20,425 nucleotides of DNA from Verrucomicrobiota bacterium. Lineage in GTDB: Bacteria; Verrucomicrobiota; Verrucomicrobiia; Chthoniobacterales; UBA10450. The translations under genes were made by a program, and so were the position numbers. The DNA is taken from contig QHNU01000017.1 of assembly GCA_003218525.1 (NCBI GenBank), positions 1-20,425 on the forward strand, in the 5' to 3' direction. A model generated the notes under the pieces. That model searched no databases and was not told the DNA's origin. It was given only the letters and a program-made list of their open reading frames with translations. The first letter of the stretch is position 1. Every line of letters starts with the position of its first letter. Below, piece after piece: positions 1-7,002 of the stretch.

Positions 1-312
1 AAAGTCGTCGAATCGGGCCGGAGTATTCTGACTGGTTCCGTCAAACCAGGCCCACAATTCGCGCAGATAAAGGTTCGCTCTCTCAAACCGATAAGAGAAG
101 ACCACCCACGCTATCGCAGCGGCAAGCAACATAAAAATGCCGGCAAAGGCAAGAAACGAAGGTCGCAACGTCTGAGAAAAGTAGCCGGCGAAGGCAGCGA
201 GCGCACCGGTCATACAAAACGTCGTCAAACCAGACCGGAGCACACTATAATGTCGACGGAGATTAGCAGCCTCTACGTACTCCAGCCTGTATTTTTCGGT
301 AAGATCGAGCAT
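1..312 (-). CDS. Two-TM small membrane protein, 3' end outside window
   Basis: The reverse strand reads without a stop from an ATG at 312 to the window edge (104 residues, partial). The N-terminus MLDLTEKYRLEYVEAANLRR is charged and helical. Two hydrophobic segments follow, at about residues 28-45 (LTTFCMTGALAAFAGYF) and 52-72 (FLAFAGIFMLLAAAIAWVVF), separated by a short loop, and then a soluble tail (YRFERANLYLRELWAWFDG). The layout of a soluble helix followed by a two-helix hairpin recalls SLATT-like or other 2-TM proteins, but I cannot assign a family. No in-frame ATG, GTG or TTG lies between this ATG and the upstream TGA, which supports the start. A purine-rich AAGGGAG lies too far upstream to be a ribosome site. 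Function unknown. Confidence 0.6.
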   Translation of the reverse strand, partial: MLDLTEKYRLEYVEAANLRRHYSVLRSGLTTFCMTGALAAFAGYFSQTLRPSFLAFAGIFMLLAAAIAWVVFSYRFERANLYLRELWAWFDGTSQNTPARFDDF

Positions 313-391
313 CCCGCAGTCGAAATTTGGGTTCTGACTCCCTTGTAACAGAATCGGATCGAAAAATCACCTCTATTCGCGAGGTTAATTT

Positions 392-505
392 CTGGCAAGA
401 GTCGCAAAACAGCAGAAGCAGATCGAATCCCTCAGCGCCGGTCTCCAGAAGGTGAACGATCAGGTGCAGCTAAAACAACAAACGACGCAGGTCGCCACGA
501 AATAG
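392..505 (+). pseudogene. C-terminal remnant of a coiled-coil protein (tail-fibre/S74-like)
   Basis: Just after an in-frame TAA, an open frame of 37 codons ends in TAG at 503-505. It encodes LARVAKQQKQIESLSAGL and continues QKVNDQVQLKQQTTQVATK. The Q/K-rich pattern 'AKQQKQIExLxAGLQKV' resembles the C-terminal coiled coil of bacterial tail-fibre-domain (peptidase S74 chaperone) surface proteins. That resemblance is from memory and not searched. There is no start codon or upstream domain, so this is most likely the last piece of a deleted gene. A perfect 7-bp hairpin follows 11 nt after the stop, as would be expected downstream of a real gene end. Confidence 0.4.
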
Positions 506-516
506 TAGTCAAGCAC

Positions 517-533
517 ACGGCTCGCTGAGCCGT
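517..533. other. Perfect 7-bp hairpin after gene remnant
   Basis: ACGGCTC-GCT-GAGCCGT forms a perfect 7-bp stem with a 3-nt loop, 11 nt past the stop of the remnant. It has no T-tract, so it is either a decayed terminator or a REP-like palindrome. Confidence 0.4.
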
Positions 534-604
534 CGCCACCAAAAGAAGAGCAGCACACCAGAGCTCCCGGAGCGCGGGATTGATCGCGTTCGCCGGAGAA
601 AATT

Positions 605-633
605 GGGTTGAGTCTAAATTCTTTGACAGTTCG
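605..633 (+). repeat. Dispersed repeat, GTCTAAATTCTTT subtype
   Basis: The 13-mer GTCTAAATTCTTT (612-624) and its flanks (GGGT before; ACA, GTTCG after) recur at 4832-4862. A weaker relative sits at 17030-17045. It shares the general build GGGT-x-GTC-x-TTT-GACA with the more abundant repeat family in this window. Confidence 0.5.
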
Positions 634-680
634 CGACTAGCTTAGAGACCAAGCTTGAGCTCAAGCGATGTAGGAAGCAA

Positions 681-722
681 AAGGGGTCAATCCTCACTTC
701 TTGCACAAGTACGAGGCGATCC
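681..722 (+). repeat. Dispersed GGTCAGTCCTCACTTTTGAC-family element
   Basis: GGGGTCAATCCTCACTTC followed by TTGCACAA is a diverged copy of the family. Homology with the copy at 15682-15726 continues downstream, both carrying AGGCGATCC (714-722 here). A 5-bp inverted repeat CCCGC/GCGGG lies at 721-739. Confidence 0.55.
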
Positions 723-923
723 CGCAGGTTATCCGCGGGCTTTGCTTGCCGCTCGTCGCACTGGCGCGTGGTGAGCCAGTTGTTTGCGCTGTTTTGCAGA
801 AACGTTCTCCGTCCGCGATGTATCTCGATTGGGGATTGAGGGATTGCTCTTGAAGTTAGGTTTGAATTTTTCTTTGCGCATGGAGGGTGTCGCCCATTTC
901 CGTGTCCAATTTAGCGGCGAAGG

Positions 924-950
924 CGGGGTGTGTCCTGATTTTTTGAGACA
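924..950 (+). repeat. Degenerate copy of the dispersed element
   Basis: GGGGTGTGTCCTGATTTTTT followed by GAGACA aligns to GGGGTCAGTCCTCACTTTTGAGACA with a few mismatches. It lies only 16 nt before the next copy. Confidence 0.35.
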
Positions 951-965
951 GAAGAATGGGCAGTG

Positions 966-990
966 AAAGGGGGTTAGTCCTCACTTTTCG
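966..990 (+). repeat. Dispersed GGTCAGTCCTCACTTTTGAC-family element
   Basis: AAAGGGGGTTAGTCCTCACT followed by TTTCG matches the core TAGTCCTCACTTTT exactly over 14 nt of the family consensus, except for one C-to-T change. Same orientation as the other copies. Confidence 0.5.
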
Positions 991-1141
991 GCGGTTTGAG
1001 GAGCACGGTGGATTGAGAAAATTGCGTCGCAACGACCTAAAGATCAGCTACGCGCGTTCCTGCGACTCGCCGAGTAGAACGATGAATTATTGAAAACTCA
1101 GGTGGACGCCGGATAGCTTTTGGCATTCCTGATTACAACAC

Positions 1142-1930
1142 ATGACTGAATGGAACGCTGCCGAGTACTCGCGCCGATCGTCGCTCCAGGAAGCGATGGC
1201 TCAGGAGGTACTTGCTCTGCTCGATCTCAACGGCTCGGAGCGGATTCTTGATGTCGGATGCGGCGATGGAAAGATCACAGCGGAAATCGCCTCTCGCGCC
1301 CCGAGAGGCTCAGTCGTGGGTGTGGATCCTTCACGAGACATGATTCGCTTCGCGCAAAGCCACCACGATTCGTCAGCGCGGCCTAACCTCCGATTTCAGG
1401 TGGCGGATGCTCGCAGTTTGCCCTTCCAAAACGACTTTGATCTTGTGGTTTCTTTTAATGCGCTGCACTGGGTTCCCGAGCAGGAGGCGGCGCTAAGCTC
1501 CATCCACTCCGCCTTAATTTCCGGTGGTAAAGCGCAACTTCGTCTTGTGCCGGCAGGCACGCGCAAAAGCTTAGAAAAAATGGTCGAAGAGACACGTCGA
1601 ACATCGAGATGGAGCGCGTACTTCCATGATTTTCGCGATCCTTACCTGCGTCTGACATCGGAAGAGTATGCAGCTGTTGCGGAGTGCAATGGCTTCCGCG
1701 TCCTACGAGTTTCTACCAAAGATCACGCGTGGGATTTTAGCTCACGGGCGGCATTTTCCATTTTCTGCGCGGTCGGTTGCGTTGCATGGACGAACCGCTT
1801 ACCCGAGGCTGAACGGGCTGACTTTATCAACGATGTTCTGGATCGTTACCAACTAGTAGCTGCCGATTGCGGCGGACAAGAGAATACCTTCAGGTTTTAT
1901 CAGATGGATATTAGCTTGCTCGCAACCTGA
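1142..1930 (+). CDS. Class I SAM-dependent methyltransferase (trans-aconitate methyltransferase-like)
   Basis: This 262-residue cytosolic protein has a Rossmann methyltransferase core. Motif I is ILDVGCGDGKITAEIA (about 35-50). The acidic residue ending beta-2 is in VVGVDPSRDMI (about 59-69). VADARSLPFQNDFDLVVS and the FNALHWV segment (about 87-112) form the motif II/III region. The N-terminal NAAEYSRRSSLQ segment and the NALHWV motif are typical of the trans-aconitate 2-methyltransferase (Tam) group and related small-molecule methyltransferases, and the length fits that group. The substrate cannot be read from sequence. The C-terminal half (about 140-262) is the variable substrate cap. The start is the first ATG; no clear Shine-Dalgarno precedes it. 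It stands alone, with 258 nt to the next gene. Confidence 0.85.
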   Translation: MTEWNAAEYSRRSSLQEAMAQEVLALLDLNGSERILDVGCGDGKITAEIASRAPRGSVVGVDPSRDMIRFAQSHHDSSARPNLRFQVADARSLPFQNDFDLVVSFNALHWVPEQEAALSSIHSALISGGKAQLRLVPAGTRKSLEKMVEETRRTSRWSAYFHDFRDPYLRLTSEEYAAVAECNGFRVLRVSTKDHAWDFSSRAAFSIFCAVGCVAWTNRLPEAERADFINDVLDRYQLVAADCGGQENTFRFYQMDISLLAT

Positions 1931-2188
1931 CGAGACTCCCTTGCATCCTCAGCAGCTGCCAACATTTCCTCAAGCGCTGCTTCCCAATAACCAACGACTG
2001 ATAACTGTTAGGCGGCGCGTTCAGCGTATACCTTGCTTTTTCCCAGTTCGCCGGATAAACGGCGGCTCGTCGATGCCTACGCAGACGAACTCGCGCGCCA
2101 GAACAATGACGCACTGGTCACGCGATGCGGGGAAGCCGAAGATCCGCAGTAGCTTTCCCATGACAGCCCCAGAATAACGAACTTTCCG

Positions 2189-2856
2189 ATGCGCCGGCTC
2201 CTTTACCTGATCGATATCGCCGTCATCGCGCTGGTCTACTTCGTGCTGGACGCTGGGACGAATGCGATTCCGCTGCCCGACGACTTCCGCATCGGCATCG
2301 TCGTTTCGACACTCGCGAAGTGTGTCTGCTTCCTGTTCATCTGGTTCTGGTTGCGATTGCGCGGCGACAGTCTTGCCGCCATCGGATTGAAGAAGCCACA
2401 CACCTGGCTGCAGTCGATTCTCCTGGGCGTGACGGTCGCAGCAGTGCTTTTCATCGCCGTGTATCTGCTGGAACGCGCCGGATTTCGCCGTGACCTGAGC
2501 GCGTTCGCGCCATTCAAGGGCAACCTCGAGCTGACACTTTATCAGCTCAGCGGCGTCATCATCGGAGCGGGCTTTGGCGAAGAATACCTATTCCGAGGCT
2601 TTCTATTTCAGCGGCTGGCCATGCTCTTCGGCGGGAGCAAACCCGGATGGGCCATCGCATGTCTGATCCAGGCGGCACTGTTCGGATTTGCGCACGCCTA
2701 CCAGAACCCGCTCGGCATGTTGCTCATCGGCTCGATCGCATGGCGCTCGTCTTCCTCGCCACCGGTCGCAACCTATGGGTGCCTATCATCACCCACACGC
2801 TCTACGACACCGCCCGCATCGTCGCGTTCTACTTTCATGGGCCGCCGCCGTGGTAA
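2189..2856 (+). pseudogene. CPBP-family intramembrane metalloprotease, frameshifted
   Basis: The 5' part encodes a multi-TM protein with the CPBP (Rce1/CaaX-protease-like, PF02517) signatures: GEEYLFRGFLFQRL (E131, E132, R136) and FGFAHAYQNP (F165, H169). After GMLLIGSI at 2737 the frame turns into low-complexity Ser/Pro/Arg sequence running to 3121. The third conserved block, MALVFLATGRNLWVPIITHT then LYDT, sits in the next frame from 2740 to the stop at 2856. Adding one base at about 2738/2739 restores GSI-x-MALVFLATG and gives a normal-length protein of about 222 residues with all metal-binding motifs. There is no slippery heptamer, so this is a pseudogene or a sequencing/assembly error rather than programmed frameshifting. 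Members process or protect peptides in the membrane; the substrate here is unknown. Confidence 0.8.
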
Positions 2857-3002
2857 AGACGCGCTGATCGTGAGCGTTAACACCACAGCCAGCCGCCTTG
2901 TTTTTCCCCTTCGCCGAATACTGAAAAGGGGTGGCGCTACGGCCGGGCTTTCCAATCGCTGCCGACCTGGAGTAGTGACAACTCTCCCGCGATCTCCATT
3001 GA

Positions 3003-3230
3003 TTCGGCGGCGCCGCAATCTCCACCCTCACGGGCTATATCGTCTATCTCGCTCGCTTCCCAAGTGCCTCGATTGTCGAAGGTCTCAAAGTCGCACTAGC
3101 CTATTTCGCCGAAATTATTGATTTTGAAGCAATAATAGCTGGTGAGCAGAACTCGAAAATCAGGAGTGTATCGAAATTGATCATCACGGAGCTATTGTGG
3201 ATGAGATTTGATGTCGCCGTAACCTATTGA
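3003..3230 (+). pseudogene. Open frame without start, possible remnant of a membrane protein
   Basis: A 75-codon open stretch starts right after a TGA and ends in TGA at 3228-3230. It reads FGGAAISTLTGYIVYLARFP, then SASIVEGLKVALAYFAEIID and FEAIIAGEQNSKIRSVSKLI. It is hydrophobic and protein-like but has no start codon. It overlaps the out-of-frame tail of the protease gene. I do not recognise a family and it may be chance. Confidence 0.2.
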
Positions 3231-3560
3231 TGTTGTTGCCATAGCCGCGAAGGACCATCGCAAACTGAGGCATCCACAAGAACGCGGCGTTGCGAAATTA
3301 TTATAACTACTATAAACTATGCGCATGATGATTTACCACCGCGAACCGGTTTTCACCATTGGCCGGACCCCTTTCGTCGCCGGAGCGATTCATGTTCGCA
3401 ACCAGATCCGAGTCCTCAAGCAGCGCGAGAGAGCTCGGAGATGGAAGGCATTTGTTGAACGCGTATATCTGCGGCAAGGCGCTCTTCGACGATGTTTGTC
3501 GATCCGACGAACCCTCCCCGCCGCGAGCTCACTCACGAGGGCCAACGCTTAGCAAAGGCC

Positions 3561-3582
3561 GACAGCCTTGGCGGGGGCTGTC
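3561..3582. other. 7-bp hairpin, REP-like or terminator-like
   Basis: GACAGCC-TTGGCGGG-GGCTGTC is a perfect 7-bp stem with an 8-nt loop followed by CTCTTACC. It lies 24 nt before the tandem 40-bp repeat and is not near the end of an intact gene. Confidence 0.35.
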
Positions 3583-3606
3583 CTCTTACCGGGTGGACTT
3601 GCGTGT

Positions 3607-3703
3607 GAACGGCGTTCGCTGCGCGCGCCATTCTAAAAGAGCTCTAAGCTTATTCGCTAATGCGAACGGCGTTCGCTGCGCGCGCCATTCTAAAAGAGCT
3701 CTA
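3607..3703. repeat. Two identical 40-bp direct repeats, 57-bp period, palindromic core
   Basis: The units at 3607-3646 and 3664-3703 are identical over 40 bp, separated by 17 bp. Each starts with GAACGGCGTTCG, which folds as CGAAC-GGC-GTTCG, extended to GCGAAC/GTTCGC in the second copy where the base before it also pairs. The unit continues with alternating GCGCGCGC and ends in the palindrome AGAGCTCT. The pattern is that of REP/BIME-type intergenic elements rather than coding sequence. Confidence 0.85.
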
Positions 3704-3842
3704 CCCGCTCTCTTGCCCTCTCGGGTTTGCCCATCCGAAATCGCGGCCGGTCTGAAACGGTGAGTCGATAGTTTTCGGACTGCTATACGTGATTCACATA
3801 TATCCAGCCCGATTGATATTCTTCTATTTCGTCTGGCAGGCA

Positions 3843-3870
3843 AAAGAGGGTCAGTCCTCGCCCTTCGCAA
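3843..3870 (+). repeat. Dispersed GGTCAGTCCTCACTTTTGAC-family element
   Basis: AAAGAGGGTCAGTCCTCGCC followed by CTTCGCAA matches the core GGGTCAGTCCTC exactly and diverges after it. Plus orientation, about 70 nt beyond the 3' end of the minus-strand gene at 3939. Confidence 0.5.
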
Positions 3871-3938
3871 TCACGGAGGGGGCTGAGATATGTAACGGCC
3901 TGCCAGAGACCAGGCAGTCGCCAGACCAAAGCGAAAAA

Positions 3939-4667
3939 CTAGGGGGCGACCCGGGAAGTGATTGTGTCGTTGTGGAAGGAAATGTGTTCGCGCAATGTGA
4001 ACCACCCGCCCTGGCCTTTCGCAGTTTGTGCCACGCTGTTAACTTCGCTAGTGGCGTAGTCCTGCCAGGATTTATAACGCGAGATCGCAAAATAACGCCA
4101 CGCCCCGCCTTCCAGGTGCTGCATCAAAACGGTGCCGACGGCGAGATCGTTTGAAGCCGATGGAGGTTCACTCAGGAATTTCTCGAGCGCGTCTTCGTGT
4201 CCGGGCACCGGACGATACACCGAGACGATATATACGGATTCCGCGCTTTTACTTTTACCCTCGTCATCGAGGCCCATGGCCTTGGCGAAATCAGCCCAGG
4301 ACGGACCATTGACAAAGGTATCGTCATGCCAATCGCTCAAGGTTCTCATGGCTTGACTGCGCGGATTGCCCGCCGCTTCCACCGTCGCCTTGGTGCCTAT
4401 GTGCTGAATGGCGACGTAATCCCAGGGTGCGCCGTCCTCGTGCCGAAGCACCAAGAGATGACCTGGCATCGGCGTATTCGATCCCGGTGTTTTCAGGAAG
4501 TCGGCCAAGGCGGAAGCTTTGCCCGCCGCGGCGTGATTGAAGTGAACATGGTAAACCTCTGTTCGCGGCGGAGCTGCGGAAGAGGCCGCCGGAGATCCCT
4601 GGCCGTAAGCGATAGCTGCGGAGCAGAAAACCGCTAAAGCTGCGGTCAAGAGTGATAATGATTTCAT
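3939..4667 (-). CDS. Secreted protein with two probable ABM-like (dimeric alpha/beta barrel) halves
   Basis: This is a 242-residue protein. It begins with a Sec signal peptide (MKSLSLLTAALAVFCSAAIA, cleavage near AYGQG) and an Ala/Ser/Pro-rich linker. Two similar halves follow: residues about 37-125 (TEVYHVHFNHAAAGKASALA ... YVAIQHIG) and about 142-235 (ESVYIVSVYRPVPGHEDALE ... YFAISRYKSWQDYA). Each has a beta strand, a helix containing a 'G-x-x-x-AL-x-x-FL' segment and a later 'W-x-Y-x-AI' strand, as in antibiotic-biosynthesis-monooxygenase-like ferredoxin folds. This fold assignment is inferred from pattern. The start is supported by GAAGGA six nucleotides before the ATG. No catalytic residue can be named and the function is unknown. 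The protein at 14414-14905 appears to be a single-domain relative. Confidence 0.75.
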   Translation of the reverse strand: MKSLSLLTAALAVFCSAAIAYGQGSPAASSAAPPRTEVYHVHFNHAAAGKASALADFLKTPGSNTPMPGHLLVLRHEDGAPWDYVAIQHIGTKATVEAAGNPRSQAMRTLSDWHDDTFVNGPSWADFAKAMGLDDEGKSKSAESVYIVSVYRPVPGHEDALEKFLSEPPSASNDLAVGTVLMQHLEGGAWRYFAISRYKSWQDYATSEVNSVAQTAKGQGGWFTLREHISFHNDTITSRVAP

Positions 4668-4831
4668 TTGAATTCCTTCTTGTAAGCTCGCCTAGAATCC
4701 CTATTGCCTTGCCGAGGCGGGCAGATTGTTGATGTGAACGCCCTTAAGACGCAGGGATCGGAGGCTAGGCGGCAAAACCGACGGCAGTCAACGACTTTCG
4801 TCCAGTTGATCCATTGAAACTGGCAGTTTCG

Positions 4832-4862
4832 GGGTGTGGTCTAAATTCTTTAACAAGTTCGG
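4832..4862 (+). repeat. Dispersed repeat, GTCTAAATTCTTT subtype
   Basis: GGGTGTGGTCTAAATTCTTT then AACAAGTTCGG shares the 13-mer GTCTAAATTCTTT and the flanking GGGT and GTTCG with 605-633. It lies 45 nt upstream of a copy of the main family. Confidence 0.5.
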
Positions 4863-4906
4863 AGCAATTGATTACTTGGAAGCAGCGGATTGAAACTCGC
4901 TGCGGT

Positions 4907-4933
4907 GAAAAACGGATCAGTCCTCACTTTTTT
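4907..4933 (+). repeat. Dispersed GGTCAGTCCTCACTTTTGAC-family element
   Basis: GAAAAACGGATCAGTCCTCA followed by CTTTTTT keeps ATCAGTCCTCACTTTT, identical to the copy at 15660-15675. Confidence 0.55.
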
Positions 4934-5255
4934 CCCCTTTTCTGACGGCATCCTGATTCACTCGCTCCAGCTCGCTCAGTCTCGCGGCCCGGCCCGTCTC
5001 ATTCTCCGCTCCCAGCGGATTCAGGTCTGGCTGAGAGACGATCCGCCGCCTCTAATCGAAGACCTCGAACCCGTCCTTGCCCAATTTGGGGAGATCGCGT
5101 CTGATTTGAAGCGGTAATCAAAGGACGAGAAATTAGGGAACGCGAGTTGCAACTAGTCTGGGCAGGACTGGCAATATACGGAGCTTGCCTGTGCTCGCGA
5201 CCCGAGCCTGCGTTTTGGATTGACCCCCGGCGCATCAAGTGTTCGGAATCAAAGC

Positions 5256-5726
5256 ATGAAAATAACTCGTACCATGCTGGTAACTGCGGCACTGTGTTTC
5301 ACGGCCGCCGCTGCAGCCTTCGCTGCCAATCCTCATCTGGGCACCTGGAAGCTCAACCAAAGCAAATCGAAGCTCTCCCCCGGCACCGGCCACAATGATA
5401 CCGTCACTTACACCGAAACCGGCGCGGGAAGGATAAAGCTGACCGCCGATGGAGTAGACAAAGACGGAAAGCAGACCCACTGGACCTGGGAAGGGAAATT
5501 CGACGGCAAACCGTACAAGGTCGAAGGAGCCACGACGGTCGATACGATCGCCTACAAGATGATGAACGATCACACCAACAGCATGTCCGGAATGAAGGAC
5601 GGCAAGACGATGATGACGGGCACGATCACTGTGGCGAAAGACGGCAAGTCTCGCGTGGTCACGACCACAATGACGGACGAGAAGGGGAAGAAAACGACCA
5701 ACAAGTCCTACTTCGATAAGCAATAG
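5256..5726 (+). CDS. Small secreted protein of the 'GTWKLN' type (lipocalin-like beta barrel, inferred)
   Basis: This is a 156-residue protein. It has a signal peptide, MKITRTMLVTAALCFTAAAA, with an AFA cleavage site, so the mature chain starts near ANPHLGTWKLNQSKSKLSPG. The remainder is strand-rich and polar (TVTYTETGAGRIKLTADGVD, WTWEGKFDGKPYKVEGATTV) and ends in a Lys-rich tail. The 'xGTWKLNxxKSK' opening is common in small periplasmic proteins of Acidobacteriota and Verrucomicrobiota that look like lipocalin-type barrels. That is recollection of a pattern, and the ligand is unknown. I chose ATG 5256 because it opens the signal peptide; an upstream in-frame ATG at 5220 would add 12 polar residues. 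A hairpin follows the stop. Confidence 0.8.
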   Translation: MKITRTMLVTAALCFTAAAAAFAANPHLGTWKLNQSKSKLSPGTGHNDTVTYTETGAGRIKLTADGVDKDGKQTHWTWEGKFDGKPYKVEGATTVDTIAYKMMNDHTNSMSGMKDGKTMMTGTITVAKDGKSRVVTTTMTDEKGKKTTNKSYFDKQ

Positions 5727-5750
5727 GACAGCGGCAGCAAGGTAATCAAG

Positions 5751-5784
5751 GCGGCTGCTCTCCCGATGACGGGTGAGCAGCCGC
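5751..5784 (+). terminator. Strong hairpin after the 5256-5726 gene
   Basis: GCGGCTGCTC (5751-5760) pairs perfectly with GAGCAGCCGC (5775-5784). The loop contains a second CCC/GGG pairing. It starts 24 nt past the stop and lies between convergent genes. There is no T-run, so termination is plausible but not certain, and a REP-like role is the alternative. Confidence 0.5.
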
Positions 5785-5890
5785 GGTGAATCGCCCCTAC
5801 CCGCCCGGACAGAAATGCAGGGACGAGCTCCGTCTCGTCCAAGAAGAAGGCCGGCACAGAGGCCCCGCCGCCCTCCAGCCGCTCCGGGTC
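5785..5890. repeat. Palindrome-rich intergenic block, probable dispersed element
   Basis: GGACGAG-CTCCGT-CTCGTCC (5821-5840) is a perfect 7-bp hairpin, flanked by a GC-rich stretch with GGCCGGCACAGAGGCC (5850-5865 region). The block lies between convergent genes. Similar 'GGACGAGACGGAGCTCGTCC' palindromes are familiar to me as multi-copy intergenic elements in environmental genomes; there is only one copy in this window. Confidence 0.4.
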
Positions 5891-5897
5891 CCAAATA

Positions 5898-6743
5898 TTA
5901 AAATCGCTCGTCCCGGAAGTGACGTTTTCCTTTCTGGGCTTTCAAGAATTCGTCTTTGGCCAGGATGTTCTCGTCCAGTTTAAAATCGGTCCGGCAAAAA
6001 TTTCTAAAGAACGCCTCGATGTGCTCTTTGTCTTTCATCACTTCGTCACTCATATAGTTGGAATCGACGTTGATACAGATGGCACCGACCACGCCGTAGT
6101 CTTTGCGAATAATCGGTATGGTCGTGCACTTGAACTTTCGCGCCCCGATGTTGAGTTCATAGTTAAGTTTGTCTTCGTTCTGGATCTGGCGGCGCTTCAA
6201 ATCGATGAGCAAGCTTGTCGTGCCATCCCGCAGATGGCGACCAGTGACATTGTTCTCGAGCGCGACGAGGGAGTGAGAAGGATCGGCCAGGTTGTGCAGC
6301 AAAATCTCGATGCCGGAATCGGGGAATGATTTGCCGATTAAACGAACGATGCGGGCATAGTTCTCAAGATATTCGGCGGTATCATCGGCGATTTTCTTGC
6401 CGTCATATTTTTCGAACAGCCTGGCGTAGACCTTTTGTTCAGAAGGATCAAGTTTGCTGCGAACATCATTTTGTTCGCCGATAAAAATGAGCTGCCGGGC
6501 CGCAGTGTAGTCGGCGTTGTTAAGAAAGTAGTGCATGCCAAGCCTGAAATTGTTGAGTTTGAATTCTGGAATGTTGTCGCGGTTCACCTCGAACGGATAG
6601 AAATCGTACTGATCGAGGTTTTTGCCGTACTCGGGCCGCTCCTGATATTTTCCCCAAAAAAAGCCGGCGCCAAGCAAGATTACGGAAGCGATGACCGATG
6701 CGAGGATGTTAACCGTGATATCGCTGCCAAATTTTCTTAGCAT
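5898..6743 (-). CDS. Membrane-anchored protein with C-terminal YheO-like PAS domain
   Basis: This is a 281-residue protein. Residues about 10-31 (TVNILASVIASVILLGAGFF) form a single N-terminal TM anchor followed by GKYQERPEYG. Residues about 40-125 are a soluble linker rich in charged helices. Residues about 127-229 match the YheO-like PAS pattern (PF08348): YARIVRLIGKSFPDSGIEIL then LHNLADPSHSLVALENNVTG, a 'TSLLIDL' helix, and IIRKDYGVVGAICINVD as the closing strands. In YheO/DauR regulators this domain precedes a C-terminal helix-turn-helix; here the remaining 50 residues show none. The protein is therefore probably a membrane-tethered ligand or stress sensor, not a DNA-binding regulator. 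AAGAG lies five nucleotides before the ATG. Its neighbour upstream on the same strand is the MsrB homologue, 260 nt away. Confidence 0.75.
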   Translation of the reverse strand: MLRKFGSDITVNILASVIASVILLGAGFFWGKYQERPEYGKNLDQYDFYPFEVNRDNIPEFKLNNFRLGMHYFLNNADYTAARQLIFIGEQNDVRSKLDPSEQKVYARLFEKYDGKKIADDTAEYLENYARIVRLIGKSFPDSGIEILLHNLADPSHSLVALENNVTGRHLRDGTTSLLIDLKRRQIQNEDKLNYELNIGARKFKCTTIPIIRKDYGVVGAICINVDSNYMSDEVMKDKEHIEAFFRNFCRTDFKLDENILAKDEFLKAQKGKRHFRDERF

Positions 6744-7002
6744 AATTCTCTTGCTAAAAACACGCGCCCGAGCGCGTCACCCTGTTACCGCCAGCCGCTG
6801 AAGTTGGCGAGAATGATGTTCGGAAAAAGTCGTGGCAACTCTCAAACACGAACTGGTTTGATCTTTCCATTTTACGAGAACGATGTTCGCCATGTTCCCC
6901 GGGCGCCATGACGATTAGGACCGGCCATCACGATTACTTGGCCGCCGCGAACTCGCAGCGGGGAGATCGAAGGCGACAGACGGAAAAGATCGGCCGCGGA
7001 CG

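Larger units (their letters stand above)
313..1141. other. Repeat-rich spacer, 830 bp, no intact gene
   Basis: No convincing complete gene lies between the two flanking genes. The stretch holds a coding remnant (392-505), a hairpin (517-533) and four degenerate copies of dispersed repeats (605-633, 681-722, 924-950, 966-990), listed separately. Confidence 0.6.
3231..3938. other. Spacer of about 700 bp with hairpin and tandem repeat, no convincing gene
   Basis: Open frames here lack recognisable domains, and their most protein-like segment is simply the translated 40-bp repeat. The stretch holds a hairpin (3561-3582), the tandem repeat (3607-3703) and one dispersed element (3843-3870). Confidence 0.5.
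4668..5255. other. Divergent intergenic region of about 590 bp with two repeat elements
   Basis: It lies between the divergent genes starting at 4667 (-) and 5256 (+), so both promoters should be here, but I cannot place them with confidence. Repeats at 4832-4862 and 4907-4933 are listed separately. No convincing coding sequence is seen. Confidence 0.45.

Noticed and set aside
784..966. 60-codon frame in the spacer before the methyltransferase
   Set aside because: It spans a dispersed-repeat copy, has no recognisable domain and no ribosome site.
2007..2013. GTTAGGC core reminiscent of an integron attC site
   Set aside because: No complementary GCCTAAC partner or R''/L'' boxes nearby, and no integrase or cassette.
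3561..3703. Could the repeat be a CRISPR array?
   Set aside because: Only two repeats of 40 bp with a 17-bp spacer, no further units and no cas genes.
3319..3870. Several overlapping open frames (3319-3552 +, 3359-3763 +, 3586-3870 -), the last with a repeated RALLEWRAQRTPF peptide
   Set aside because: The peptide repeat is only the translation of the 40-bp DNA repeat. Composition is Arg/Ser-rich and no family is recognised.
4890..5117. 75-codon frame upstream of the secreted protein gene
   Set aside because: Its N-terminal third is a copy of the dispersed repeat, and the rest shows no conserved pattern.
5235..5894. Long minus-strand frame antisense to the 5256-5726 gene
   Set aside because: A shadow of the plus-strand gene with signal peptide; its sequence is Arg/Gly-rich with no domain.
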